Origin: BQJD01 sp964350265
GTDB lineage: Bacteria; Pseudomonadota; Gammaproteobacteria; Arenicellales; CAJQKF01
Direction: 5' to 3'
NCBI GenBank assembly: GCA_964350265.1
Contig: CAYGJZ010000007.1
Location: forward strand, 1 to 64,000
DNA length: 64,000 nt
Below are positions 16,410 to 24,451 of this stretch, piece after piece (the stretch's first letter is position 1; every line of letters begins with the position of its first letter). The position numbers were made by a program, and so were the translations under genes. The notes below the pieces were generated by a model. The model had not been told where the DNA came from. It searched no databases and saw only the letters and a program-made list of their open reading frames with translations.

Positions 16410-17987
16410 ATGACAACGGGCAGCGAGACACGGCCCGCGCGACGCGGGCCGGCGACGGCGTTGCCGCTGCGGCGCGCGCGCCGTTGGCTGGTCGCCTTCA
16501 CCGTGCCCGGCCTGCTGCTGCTCCTCGCCTACTGGCAGGCGGGCGCGGTCGGCGGGTTCGTGACGACCAGCCTGGCGCTGTCGCTGGGCCTGCTGGCGGC
16601 GACTGCCTGGTTTGCCCTGCACGCGGTGGCCGAGGGCTCGCGGCTGCCCCTGGAACGGGTCACCCGCTGGGCGGCGGAGATTCGCCAGGGCAACTTTGCT
16701 GCCCGCATCGACGAGGATGACGGCATCGCCCCGGTGGACGACATCAACCGGGCTGCCGAGTGGCTCGAGGCGCTGGCGCTGGACAAGGAGCGCGAGCTGG
16801 CCAACCAGAAGTTCGACATTGCCCGCAAGTCCCGCTCGCTGGCCCTGCTGCACGATGTTGCCGCCGGCATCAACGACGCCACCGACCTGACCCAGTTGAC
16901 CGCACGCTTCCTGCACACGCTGGCCGACGTGGTCGGTGCGCGCGCTGCCAGCGTGCGCCTGCGCCAGGCGGATGGCAGCGTGGCCCTGGTCGATGTCATC
17001 GGGCTCGACGATACCCTGGCCGCGGTGGATCGTGCCGCCGGCGAACACCCGGCGCTGTTCGACATCGATGCCGAGCTCGGCATCGAGGACGTGGTCGCGT
17101 CGATGGCGGCGCAGGCGCGTCCCGCGCCGACCGTGGTTGCCGGCCTGCGCCTGATGGTGGTGCGCCTGCAGTACCTCGACCAGGTCAAGGGCGCCTACCT
17201 GCTGTTCGTCGAGCGCGGACGCGACGACGACTCCGCGGAACTGCGCGAGCTACTGGTCAGTACCGGCCGCCAGCTCGGCGTGGCGGTGGAAAAGGCGCGG
17301 GTGGACGACGAGGCCATCCTGGTGCCGCGCATGCAGGAGCGGGCGCGGCTGGCCAACGAGCTGCACGATTCGCTGGCCCAGACCCTGGCCAGCCTGCGCT
17401 TCCAGGTGCGGGTGCTCGACGACACCCTGCACCAGGGCGACGAGGCGGCGGTGTGGACGGAAATGGAGCGCATCGAGTCGAGCCTGGAAGAGGCCAACAC
17501 GGAGCTGCGCGAGCTGATCCACCATTTTCGTGCCCCGGTGCATCGGCACGGCCTGGTGCCGGCCATCGGCGCGGCGGTGGCGCGTTTCCGCCAGGCCTCG
17601 GGTATCACCACCTTCTTCCAGAACCAGTGGGAGGAAGTCGACGTGCCGAAGGCCTTCGAGGTGCACATCGTGCGCATCGTCAGCGAGTCGCTGTCCAACA
17701 TCCAGCGGCATTCCGGTGCCGACAATGCCCGCATCCTGCTCAGCCGGTCCGGGCCGGAAAGCCGGCTGCTGATCGAGGACGACGGCGACGGCTTCGAGGT
17801 GGGCGCGGCAAACGCCCTTGACGATCACTTCGGCTTGTCTATCATGCACGAACGGGCCGCCCAGATCGGCGGCGAGCTGAAGGTGGAGAGCGAGCCGGGG
17901 GAGGGCACGCGCATCATCCTGCGTTTTCGCGGCCAGGCGTCGGCAGCGCCCGTTGACGCGGCGACGGCCACGAAGCGGGTTTCATGA
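16410..17987 (+). CDS. NarX-type sensor histidine kinase with GAF domain
   Basis: A 525-residue HisKA_3-class kinase. Two closely spaced membrane helices (about 26-43 and 49-70) leave almost no periplasmic loop, so the nitrate-sensing domain of classical NarX is absent. A HAMP-like linker follows, then a GAF-like domain (about 150-300), the dimerisation/phosphoacceptor motif ERARLANELHDSLAQTL with His319, and a HATPase domain (DDGDGFEVG, FGLSIMHERA). It phosphorylates the NarL-like partner encoded by the next gene, which overlaps it by 4 bp (ATGA). The signal is probably cytoplasmic or membrane-borne. Confidence 0.88.
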   Translation: MTTGSETRPARRGPATALPLRRARRWLVAFTVPGLLLLLAYWQAGAVGGFVTTSLALSLGLLAATAWFALHAVAEGSRLPLERVTRWAAEIRQGNFAARIDEDDGIAPVDDINRAAEWLEALALDKERELANQKFDIARKSRSLALLHDVAAGINDATDLTQLTARFLHTLADVVGARAASVRLRQADGSVALVDVIGLDDTLAAVDRAAGEHPALFDIDAELGIEDVVASMAAQARPAPTVVAGLRLMVVRLQYLDQVKGAYLLFVERGRDDDSAELRELLVSTGRQLGVAVEKARVDDEAILVPRMQERARLANELHDSLAQTLASLRFQVRVLDDTLHQGDEAAVWTEMERIESSLEEANTELRELIHHFRAPVHRHGLVPAIGAAVARFRQASGITTFFQNQWEEVDVPKAFEVHIVRIVSESLSNIQRHSGADNARILLSRSGPESRLLIEDDGDGFEVGAANALDDHFGLSIMHERAAQIGGELKVESEPGEGTRIILRFRGQASAAPVDAATATKRVS

Positions 17988-18637
17988 ACGTACTGCTGAT
18001 CGATGACCATGCCCTGTTCCGCGTCGGCCTCGAGGGTCTGCTCGAGCGCCGCGGCATCCGCGTGGTTGCCTCGGTGGGCGACCCGGTCGGTGGCGTGGAA
18101 CTGGTGCGCAGCCACCAGCCCGACGTGGTCCTGCTCGACCTGCGCATGCCGCAGGTCTGTGGCATCGACCTGCTCGCCCAGCTGGTGGCCGCCTGCCCGT
18201 CGCTGCCGGTGGTCATGCTCACCACCAGCAGCGACGAGAGCGATCTTGCCGAGTGCCTGCGCCACGGAGCGCGCGGATACCTGCTCAAGGACATGGAACC
18301 GGACGATCTCGTGGTGGCGCTGCGGGATATCGTCGGTGGTCGCACCGTGGTCGCGCCGGGCCTGACCGGGGCACTGGCCAACCTGGTCCGCCAGGGGGGC
18401 TCTGCCGAGCGGCGGGACGCCGCGCCGTTCAACGACCTGACGCCGCGCGAGACGCAGATTCTCTGTCACCTGTCCGAGGGCCAGAGCAACAAGCTGATCG
18501 CCCGCAACCTCGAGATTTCCGAGGGCACGGTGAAGCTGCACGTCAAGGCCATCCTGCGCAAGCTCGGCGTACACTCGCGGGTGGAAGCCGCGGTGATGGC
18601 GGTGGAAAAGGGATTGTTCGACAGGGGCGGGCCGTAG
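17984..18637 (+). CDS. NarL/FixJ-family response regulator
   Basis: A 217-residue protein with a receiver domain (acidic pocket DD at 7-8, phosphoacceptor Asp52 in VVLLDLRMP, Lys in YLLKDM) and a C-terminal LuxR helix-turn-helix (LTPRETQILCHLSEGQSNKLIA and GTVKLHVKAILRKL). It is translationally coupled to the sensor kinase through ATGA, making a standard two-component pair. Its regulon is unknown; the NarL resemblance hints at redox or respiratory control. Confidence 0.92.
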   Translation: MNVLLIDDHALFRVGLEGLLERRGIRVVASVGDPVGGVELVRSHQPDVVLLDLRMPQVCGIDLLAQLVAACPSLPVVMLTTSSDESDLAECLRHGARGYLLKDMEPDDLVVALRDIVGGRTVVAPGLTGALANLVRQGGSAERRDAAPFNDLTPRETQILCHLSEGQSNKLIARNLEISEGTVKLHVKAILRKLGVHSRVEAAVMAVEKGLFDRGGP

Positions 18638-18654
18638 GTTCGCGCACATCCAGT

Positions 18655-18694
18655 CCGCCCGGCCTGCCTCGACGGGAGTTGGCCGGCGGTTTTT
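18655..18694 (+). terminator. Rho-independent terminator after the two-component pair
   Basis: CCGCC-C-GGCC (18655-18664) pairs with GGCCGGCGG (18681-18689) with one bulged base, followed by TTTTT at 18690-18694. It separates the response regulator from pilU. Confidence 0.7.
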
Positions 18695-18716
18695 CATTGT
18701 TCAACCGGAGCGTTCC

Positions 18717-19808
18717 ATGTCCAGCGACATCTCGGCCTACCTGCAGCTGATGGTGAAAAAGCAGGCATCAGACCTGTACTTCTCCACCGGCAGCAAGGTG
18801 CTCATCAAGATCGAGGGGCAGTGCATGCCCATCGGCGACACCGTGCTTCCCCCGGGGGCGGTCAGGCAGATCGCCTACCAGATGATGAACGACCGCCAGC
18901 TGGCCGAGTTCGAGCGCGACCTGGAGATGAACCTGGGCCTGTCCGTGTCCGGGGTCGGCCGGTTCCGCGTCAACGTCTTTCGCCAGCGCGGCGAGGTCTC
19001 CATGGTGGTGCGCTACGTGAAGAACGACATTCCCTCCATCGAGGAACTCGGCCTGCCGCCGATCCTCAAGCAGTTCGCCATGATCAAGCGTGGCCTGGTG
19101 CTGATGGTGGGCGCCACCGGCTCGGGCAAGTCGACCTCGCTGGCGGCGATGATCGACTACCGCAACACGCATACCGCCGGCCACATCCTCACCATCGAGG
19201 ATCCCATCGAGTTCCTGCACAGCCACAAGCGCAGCGTGGTCAACCAGCGCGAGATCGGCGTCGATACGCTGAGCTATGCCAATGCCCTGGTCAACGCCCT
19301 GCGCGAGGCGCCGGACGTCATCCTGATCGGCGAGATCCGCGATCGCGAGACCATGGAGAGCGCCATCAACTACGCCGAGACCGGTCACCTGTGCCTGGCC
19401 ACGCTGCATGCCAACAATGCCAACCAGACCCTCGACCGGGTGATCAACTTCTTCCCCGACTCGGCCCATCGCCAACTGCTGCTCGACCTGTCGCTGAACC
19501 TGCGCGGCATCGTCTCCCAGCGTCTGATCCAGGGTGCCGAGCGCTCCAAGCGGGTGGTGGCGGTGGAGGTCATGCTGAACACGCCCTACATTGCCCAGCT
19601 GATCCAGGAGGGCCAGATCCCGGAGATCAAGAACATCATGGGCAAGGGCACCGACCAGGGCATGCAGACCTTCGACCAGGCCCTGTTCACCCTCTACAGC
19701 GAGGGCCGGATCACCCTCGACGACGCGCTGGACAACGCCGACTCGCGCAATGACCTGGCGCTGCGCATCCGCATGGCCGGCACCGAGAATGCCCGCGTCC
19801 CGCACTAG
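18717..19808 (+). CDS. pilU: Type IV pilus retraction ATPase PilU
   Basis: A 363-residue secretion-type ATPase of the PilT/PilU family. It has Walker A GATGSGKST at 132-140, the Asp box ILTIEDPIEFLH, a degenerate Walker B (ILIGEIRDRETMESA) and a His box (LATLHANNANQ). The N terminus MVKKQASDLYFSTGSKV and the extended C terminus favour PilU over PilT. It powers pilus retraction together with PilT, which is not adjacent here. It has its own start region after the terminator. Confidence 0.92.
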   Translation: MSSDISAYLQLMVKKQASDLYFSTGSKVLIKIEGQCMPIGDTVLPPGAVRQIAYQMMNDRQLAEFERDLEMNLGLSVSGVGRFRVNVFRQRGEVSMVVRYVKNDIPSIEELGLPPILKQFAMIKRGLVLMVGATGSGKSTSLAAMIDYRNTHTAGHILTIEDPIEFLHSHKRSVVNQREIGVDTLSYANALVNALREAPDVILIGEIRDRETMESAINYAETGHLCLATLHANNANQTLDRVINFFPDSAHRQLLLDLSLNLRGIVSQRLIQGAERSKRVVAVEVMLNTPYIAQLIQEGQIPEIKNIMGKGTDQGMQTFDQALFTLYSEGRITLDDALDNADSRNDLALRIRMAGTENARVPH

Positions 19809-19820
19809 CCTGCGGCGCCT

Positions 19821-20129
19821 TCACGGGTAGTGCCTGCGCTCGGAGCGCCGACGCCCGGCGCGCTGCACCACGCGGCCGCGCAGCCGCTCCAGCGAGTCGA
19901 TGGCAATGGCCGGGCAGCGCGGGTCCAGGGCCAGCAGCTGCATGGTCCCGGCGTCGATGTGCAGCCGGCGCAGGATGACGCCGCCGTCGTGCCAGGCCAC
20001 CACGAAGTCGCCGTCGGACACGCTGGCCGACGGTTCGACGATGATCACCGCGCCATCGGGGAATTCCGGCGCCATGTCGTTGCCGAGGACCTGCAGGGCA
20101 AAGGGTTCCGATTCGCTGCATGCGCTCAT
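19821..20129 (-). CDS. S24/LexA-fold protein lacking the catalytic dyad
   Basis: A 102-residue domain that aligns with the C-terminal peptidase part of LexA/UmuD, without a DNA-binding domain. The serine loop G-x-S-M-x-P reads GNDMAPEF, so the nucleophile Ser is Asp. The Lys of the KRL segment is Arg (GGVILRRLH). Both catalytic residues are therefore missing and autocleavage is unlikely. ATG at 20129 is preferred; a TTG at 20195 would extend the frame through the purK promoter region. It is divergent from purK and convergent with pilU. Function is unknown. Confidence 0.7.
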   Translation of the reverse strand: MSACSESEPFALQVLGNDMAPEFPDGAVIIVEPSASVSDGDFVVAWHDGGVILRRLHIDAGTMQLLALDPRCPAIAIDSLERLRGRVVQRAGRRRSERRHYP

Positions 20130-20182
20130 CGCGGATCCGGTGTCGGGGTTGCAGTGGTCGCGGCTGCCTGGCCGCGGGAAGG

Positions 20183-20188
20183 TATACT
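20183..20188 (+). promoter_or_regulatory. Putative -10 element of purK
   Basis: TATACT lies only 6 nt before the purK ATG, so transcription starting at the usual distance would begin at or next to the start codon. No convincing -35 was found. Confidence 0.4.
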
Positions 20189-20194
20189 CCGCCA

Positions 20195-21376
20195 ATGACT
20201 GACTCTGTGCAAGACAACCCGGGCAACGATGGCGTCGCCGGGCCGCTGGGCATCGTCGGCGGCGGCCAGCTCGGGCGCATGCTGGTGCTCGCGGCGCGCG
20301 GGCTTGGCGTCGACTGCGTGGTGCTCGACCCGGACGACGACGGCCCGGCCCTGCAGGTCGGCGCCGGGCATGTCGCCGGCGGCCTGTTCGATGCCGATGC
20401 CCTTGCCGCCCTCACCGCGCGTGCCGCCGTCACCACCTTCGAGATCGAGGCCACCGACGCCGAGGTGCTCGGCCGGCTTGCCGCCGGCGGACACTTGGTG
20501 CGGCCACGCCCGCACACCCTCGCCGTGATCCAGGACAAGCTGGTGCAGAAGCGCTTCCTGCGCGACCACGGCCTGCCCACCAGCGACTTCATCGACCTGC
20601 CGCGGCCCGATGCCCACGCGGTGCGGGCCTTCGGCCTGCCCTCGGTACAGAAACTGCGCCGTGGCGGCTACGACGGACGCGGCGTGCAGGTGCTGCGCGA
20701 CGAGAGCGATCTCGCCGGACTGCTCGACGGTCCCAGCCTGCTGGAGGCCTTCGTCGAGACCCGGCGGGAACTGGCGGTGGTGGGGGCGCGTGGCCTCGAC
20801 GGCGAGATTCGCTGCTACGAGGTCGTCGACATGACCCTCGGCGAGACCACCAACATGCTGGAGATGCTCATCGCCCCGGCCCGGATCGACCCGGCGGTGG
20901 CCGAGGAAGCGGTTTCGCTGGCCCATCGTACCCTGGCCGCCTTCGATGATGTCGGTGTCTTCGCGGTGGAACTGTTTCTCTCCGTCGACGGCGAACTGCT
21001 GGTCAACGAGGTCTCGCCGCGGGTGCACAACAGCGGTCACTTCAGCATCGACGCCTGCGAGACCTCGCAGTTCGAGCAGCACGTGCGCGCGGTGCTCGGC
21101 CTGCCCCTCGGCGACACCCGCCAGCATCGCCCGGCGGTGATGCTCAACCTGCTCGGCGAGCCCGGCTACCATGGTCCGCCGCTGCTCGAGGGCGAGGCCG
21201 AGGCACATGCCGAGGGGGACGTTTTCATTCACCTGTACGGCAAGCGCGACTGCCGCGCGGCACGCAAGATGGGTCATGTCACGGTGCTCGGCGACAGCGT
21301 TGCCGATGCCGTCGAACGAGCCCGGCGGGTTCGCGAGGTGCTGCGCATCCGCGGCGCCCGCGCCGACCAGCCGTGA
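20195..21376 (+). CDS. purK: N5-carboxyaminoimidazole ribonucleotide synthase PurK
   Basis: A 393-residue ATP-grasp enzyme that carboxylates AIR to N5-CAIR in purine synthesis, using ATP and bicarbonate. The N-terminal GIVGGGQLGRMLVLAARGLG, the ATP-grasp segment VQKLRRGGYDGRGVQ and the metal-binding ELFLSVDGELLVNEVSPRVHNSGH are all intact. purE follows immediately, the normal order for the pathway. The gene is a little longer than the E. coli enzyme because of a hydrophilic N terminus of about 18 residues. Confidence 0.95.
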   Translation: MTDSVQDNPGNDGVAGPLGIVGGGQLGRMLVLAARGLGVDCVVLDPDDDGPALQVGAGHVAGGLFDADALAALTARAAVTTFEIEATDAEVLGRLAAGGHLVRPRPHTLAVIQDKLVQKRFLRDHGLPTSDFIDLPRPDAHAVRAFGLPSVQKLRRGGYDGRGVQVLRDESDLAGLLDGPSLLEAFVETRRELAVVGARGLDGEIRCYEVVDMTLGETTNMLEMLIAPARIDPAVAEEAVSLAHRTLAAFDDVGVFAVELFLSVDGELLVNEVSPRVHNSGHFSIDACETSQFEQHVRAVLGLPLGDTRQHRPAVMLNLLGEPGYHGPPLLEGEAEAHAEGDVFIHLYGKRDCRAARKMGHVTVLGDSVADAVERARRVREVLRIRGARADQP

Positions 21377-21399
21377 TCACCGAAGCGCGAGGAGAGCTT

Positions 21400-21891
21400 G
21401 TGAGCACACCGGTTTCCATCATCATGGGCAGCGATTCCGACCTTGCCGTGATGGGCAAGGCCGCGGAAATCCTCGAACGCCTCGAGATTGGCCACGAGAT
21501 GACCATCGTTTCCGCCCACCGCACCCCGAAGCGCCTGGTGGACTATGCCGAGAACGCCGAGTCCCGCGGCATCCGGGTCATCATTGCCGGTGCCGGCGGC
21601 GCCGCCCACCTGCCCGGCATGGTGGCGGCGATGACGCCGCTGCCGGTGATCGGCGTGCCGGTCAACGTCACCGCCCTTGGCGGCCGCGACGCGCTGTTGT
21701 CCATCGTGCAGATGCCCGCCGGCGTGCCGGTGGCCACCGTCGCCATCGACAATGCCACCAATGCCGGCCTGCTGGCGGCGCAGATTCTCGGCGCCGGCGA
21801 CGATGCCATCCGTGCGCGGGTGCGCGAGTACAAGGCGAGCCTCGAGGCCATGGTGCTGGAGAAGGCGGCCCGGCTGGAGCGCGGCGACTAG
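21400..21891 (+). CDS. purE: N5-CAIR mutase PurE
   Basis: A 163-residue class I PurE that converts N5-CAIR to CAIR. The active-site loop IIMGSDSDLAVM, the SAHRTPKR motif and the GGAAHLPGM loop are present. The start is GTG at 21400, with AGGAGAG ending 5 nt upstream; a GTG at 21373 overlapping the purK stop is in frame but lacks a ribosome site and would add nine non-conserved residues. It forms a two-gene purKE operon. Confidence 0.95.
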   Translation: MSTPVSIIMGSDSDLAVMGKAAEILERLEIGHEMTIVSAHRTPKRLVDYAENAESRGIRVIIAGAGGAAHLPGMVAAMTPLPVIGVPVNVTALGGRDALLSIVQMPAGVPVATVAIDNATNAGLLAAQILGAGDDAIRARVREYKASLEAMVLEKAARLERGD

Positions 21892-22040
21892 TCTCTCCGC
21901 CCTGCCGGGCCGGTTGCAATCCCGCTGAGAACAGTGGGAATATCGGTTCCACGCGATTCGGCGCCGAGCTTGCGGGGGATACGGCACATGGCGCTGCGTC
22001 GTTCCCATCAGCTTACGTCCTTCAGCGGAGTACACGACGA

Positions 22041-22817
22041 ATGATTACACGCAAGAACCTACTCGCCTCTGCCGTGGTCGCGGCCATGCTGTCCGGCGTT
22101 GCCGCCGCCGATGCGATGAAACTCAAGATCGGCACCGAGGGCGCCTACCCGCCGTTCAACAACCTCGAGGCGGACGGCTCGCTGGTCGGCTTCGACATCG
22201 ACATCGCCCGCGCGCTGTGCGAGGAGATGGGTGCCGAGTGCGAGTTCGTCACCCAGGACTGGGACGGCATCATCCCGGCGCTGCAGGCAGGCAAGTTCGA
22301 CGCCATCATCGCCTCCATGTCGATCACCCCGGAGCGCCTGGAGAAGGTGGACTTCAGCGAGAAGTACTACAACACGCCGCCCGCGGTGGCGGTGCCGAAG
22401 GATTCGGACATCGGCGGCAGTGCCGCCGCCGACCTCGCCGGCAAGGTGATCGGTGTACAGGGGTCCACCACCCACTCGAACTATGCCGAGGCCACCTACA
22501 CCGACAGCGACATCAAGCAATACCCCACCGCCGACGAGTACAAGCTCGACATCGCCAACGGTCGTCTCGACGCGGTGGTGGACGACATCATCGTGCTGAA
22601 CGACTGGCTGGCCACCGACGATGGCGCCTGCTGCAAGATCGCCGGCACCATCACCCCGGATCCGGAGATCCATGGCCCGGGTGCCGGCATCGCCGTGCGC
22701 AAGGGGGAAACCGAGCTGGCGGACAAGTTCAGCGCCGCCATCAAGGCCCTGCGTGAAAACGGCAAGTACAAGGAAATCAACGACAAGTACTTCGACTTCG
22801 ACGCCTACGGCGGGTGA
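22041..22817 (+). CDS. Amino-acid ABC transporter periplasmic binding protein
   Basis: A 258-residue family 3 solute-binding protein (HisJ/ArtJ/AotJ type). It has a signal peptide ending near AAA-DA (about residue 23), then the lobe I signature IGTEGAYPPFNNLEADG, GFDIDIARALCEEM and SITPERLEKVDFSE. It captures polar, probably basic, amino acids (arginine, ornithine or histidine) in the periplasm for the two permeases encoded next. A strong hairpin lies between it and the first permease. Confidence 0.9.
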   Translation: MITRKNLLASAVVAAMLSGVAAADAMKLKIGTEGAYPPFNNLEADGSLVGFDIDIARALCEEMGAECEFVTQDWDGIIPALQAGKFDAIIASMSITPERLEKVDFSEKYYNTPPAVAVPKDSDIGGSAAADLAGKVIGVQGSTTHSNYAEATYTDSDIKQYPTADEYKLDIANGRLDAVVDDIIVLNDWLATDDGACCKIAGTITPDPEIHGPGAGIAVRKGETELADKFSAAIKALRENGKYKEINDKYFDFDAYGG

Positions 22818-22836
22818 TCGCCGAATCGGCGCCCCG

Positions 22837-22866
22837 CGGGCGGCACGTCGCACGGCGTGCCGCCCG
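22837..22866 (+). terminator. Intercistronic hairpin between binding protein and permease genes
   Basis: A perfect 11-bp G+C-rich stem (22837-22847 with 22856-22866) and an 8-nt loop lie 20 nt after the binding-protein stop. There is no T tract. It more likely stabilises the upstream mRNA or attenuates transcription than fully terminates it, like the hisJ-hisQ intercistronic element. Confidence 0.6.
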
Positions 22867-22906
22867 TTGCCCGGCTGCCGCTACCTGCCCACCTTGAGCT
22901 GACGCC

Positions 22907-23620
22907 GTGGACGAGCTGCTGACACTGGTCAGCTTCGGACCGGAGGGGTGGGGCGACGACATCGCCGCCGGCGTTGGCGTCACTGTCTCGCTGGCGCTGG
23001 CGACGTTGCCGCTGGGACTGGTGCTTGGCTTCTTCATCGCCCTGGCCAAGCAGTCCGAAGAGCCGTCCATGCGCCTGGCGGCGAACATCTACACCACCAT
23101 CTTCCGCGGTCTGCCGGAGCTGCTGACCCTGTTCCTGGTCTACTACGGTGCGCAGATCGGCATCGCCCAACTGGTGCGGCTGTTCGATCCCGACGCCAGC
23201 GTGGAGATCAACAGCTTCGTCGCCGGCATGGTCGCCCTCGGCGTGGTGTTTTCCTCCTTTGCCAGCGAAGTGATCCTGTCGGCGTTCCGCGCCATTCCCG
23301 CCGGCCAGTACGAGGGCGGCTACGCCGTCGGCCTGACCCGCGCCCAGACCATGCGCCTGGTGATCCTGCCGCAGCTGGTGCGCATCGCGCTGCCGGGGCT
23401 GTCCAACCTGTGGCTGATCCTGCTCAAGGACACCGCGCTGGTGTCGGTGATCGGATTGTCCGACATCATCCGGCAAAGCGGCATTGCCGCCCGTGTCACC
23501 AAGGAAGCGTTCCTGTTCTTCGGCATCGCCTGCCTGCTGTACCTGGCGCTGGCCATGCTGTCGTCGGTGGCCTTCGCCGCCATCGAGCGCTGGGCCGGCA
23601 AGGAGGCCGGCGCGCGATGA
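22907..23620 (+). CDS. Amino-acid ABC transporter permease (HisQ/ArtQ type)
   Basis: A 237-residue inner-membrane permease with about five membrane helices and the EAA loop AFRAIPAGQYEGGYAVGLTRAQ that contacts the ATPase. FRGLPELLTLFLVYYG is typical of the HisQ/ArtQ/AotQ group. The start is GTG at 22907. The downstream permease overlaps its stop by 4 bp. With the upstream binding protein it forms a polar amino-acid importer. Confidence 0.9.
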   Translation: MDELLTLVSFGPEGWGDDIAAGVGVTVSLALATLPLGLVLGFFIALAKQSEEPSMRLAANIYTTIFRGLPELLTLFLVYYGAQIGIAQLVRLFDPDASVEINSFVAGMVALGVVFSSFASEVILSAFRAIPAGQYEGGYAVGLTRAQTMRLVILPQLVRIALPGLSNLWLILLKDTALVSVIGLSDIIRQSGIAARVTKEAFLFFGIACLLYLALAMLSSVAFAAIERWAGKEAGAR

Positions 23621-24444
23621 GCACGTCCGCTGCCAGCCAGGACCGGGTGCCGCCGGCGGCGCCGCCCCGTCGCTGGAGCCACGAGCGCATCGCCGGCCAC
23701 CTGCTGGTCACCCTGTGGGTGTTCCTCGGCGTGTCGCTGGCCTGGTACCTGGTCACCGCCTGGCGTCCGGAACTGGTGGCACGATACGGGCCGAAGATGA
23801 TTTCCGGCCTCGGCGTGACGCTGGCGCTGGTGGGCACCTCGCTGGTCTGCGGTGCGGTGCTGTCGGTGCCGATCGCCTTCGCCCGCATGGCCAGGGGACG
23901 GCTGGTGCGCGCGCTGGCCTATGCCTATGTCTACTTCTTCCGCGGCACGCCGCTGCTGGCGCAGACGTTCCTGGTCTACTACGGTCTTGGTTCCTTTCGC
24001 GAGGAGCTCGAGGCCGTGGGCCTGTGGTCGTTCTTCCGCGACGCCTGGAACTGCGCCGTGTTCGCCTTCACCCTGAACACCTCGGCCTACCAGGCCGAGA
24101 TCCTGCGTGGCGCCATCCAGAGCGTGCCCGCCGGCCAGGCCGAGGCCGGCAAGGCGCTGGGGCTGCCGACCTGGCTGATTTTCCGCAAGATCATCATGCC
24201 GCAGGCCATGATCGTCGCCCTGCGTCCCTACGGCAACGAGATCATCCTGATGATCAAGGGCTCGGCCATCGTCGCCATCATCACCGTCTACGACCTGATG
24301 GGCGAGACCCGCCGCGCCTTCTCCCGGACCTTCGACTTCCAGACCTACCTGTGGGCGGCGGTGATGTACCTGGTCATGGTGGAAACCCTGCGGCTCGGCT
24401 GGGATCGACTGGAGGTGCGGTTGACCCGCCACCTCAAGCGCTAG
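23617..24444 (+). CDS. Amino-acid ABC transporter permease (HisM/ArtM type)
   Basis: A 275-residue permease that pairs with the HisQ-like protein. The FFRGTPLLAQTFLVYYG motif and the EAA loop GAIQSVPAGQAEAGKALGLP are present. An N-terminal cytoplasmic extension of about 25 residues precedes TM1. It starts within the stop of the previous gene (ATGA), with AAGGAGG upstream. The operon ends here, without the expected HisP/ArtP ATPase gene; ptsI follows on the opposite strand. Confidence 0.9.
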   Translation: MSTSAASQDRVPPAAPPRRWSHERIAGHLLVTLWVFLGVSLAWYLVTAWRPELVARYGPKMISGLGVTLALVGTSLVCGAVLSVPIAFARMARGRLVRALAYAYVYFFRGTPLLAQTFLVYYGLGSFREELEAVGLWSFFRDAWNCAVFAFTLNTSAYQAEILRGAIQSVPAGQAEAGKALGLPTWLIFRKIIMPQAMIVALRPYGNEIILMIKGSAIVAIITVYDLMGETRRAFSRTFDFQTYLWAAVMYLVMVETLRLGWDRLEVRLTRHLKR

Positions 24445-24451
24445 CCCCTGC

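Noticed and set aside
19821..20195. S24-fold protein as sign of a prophage or SOS repressor
   Set aside because: No phage genes are nearby, no DNA-binding domain is present, and the catalytic residues are absent. The TTG start at 20195 also collides with the purK start.
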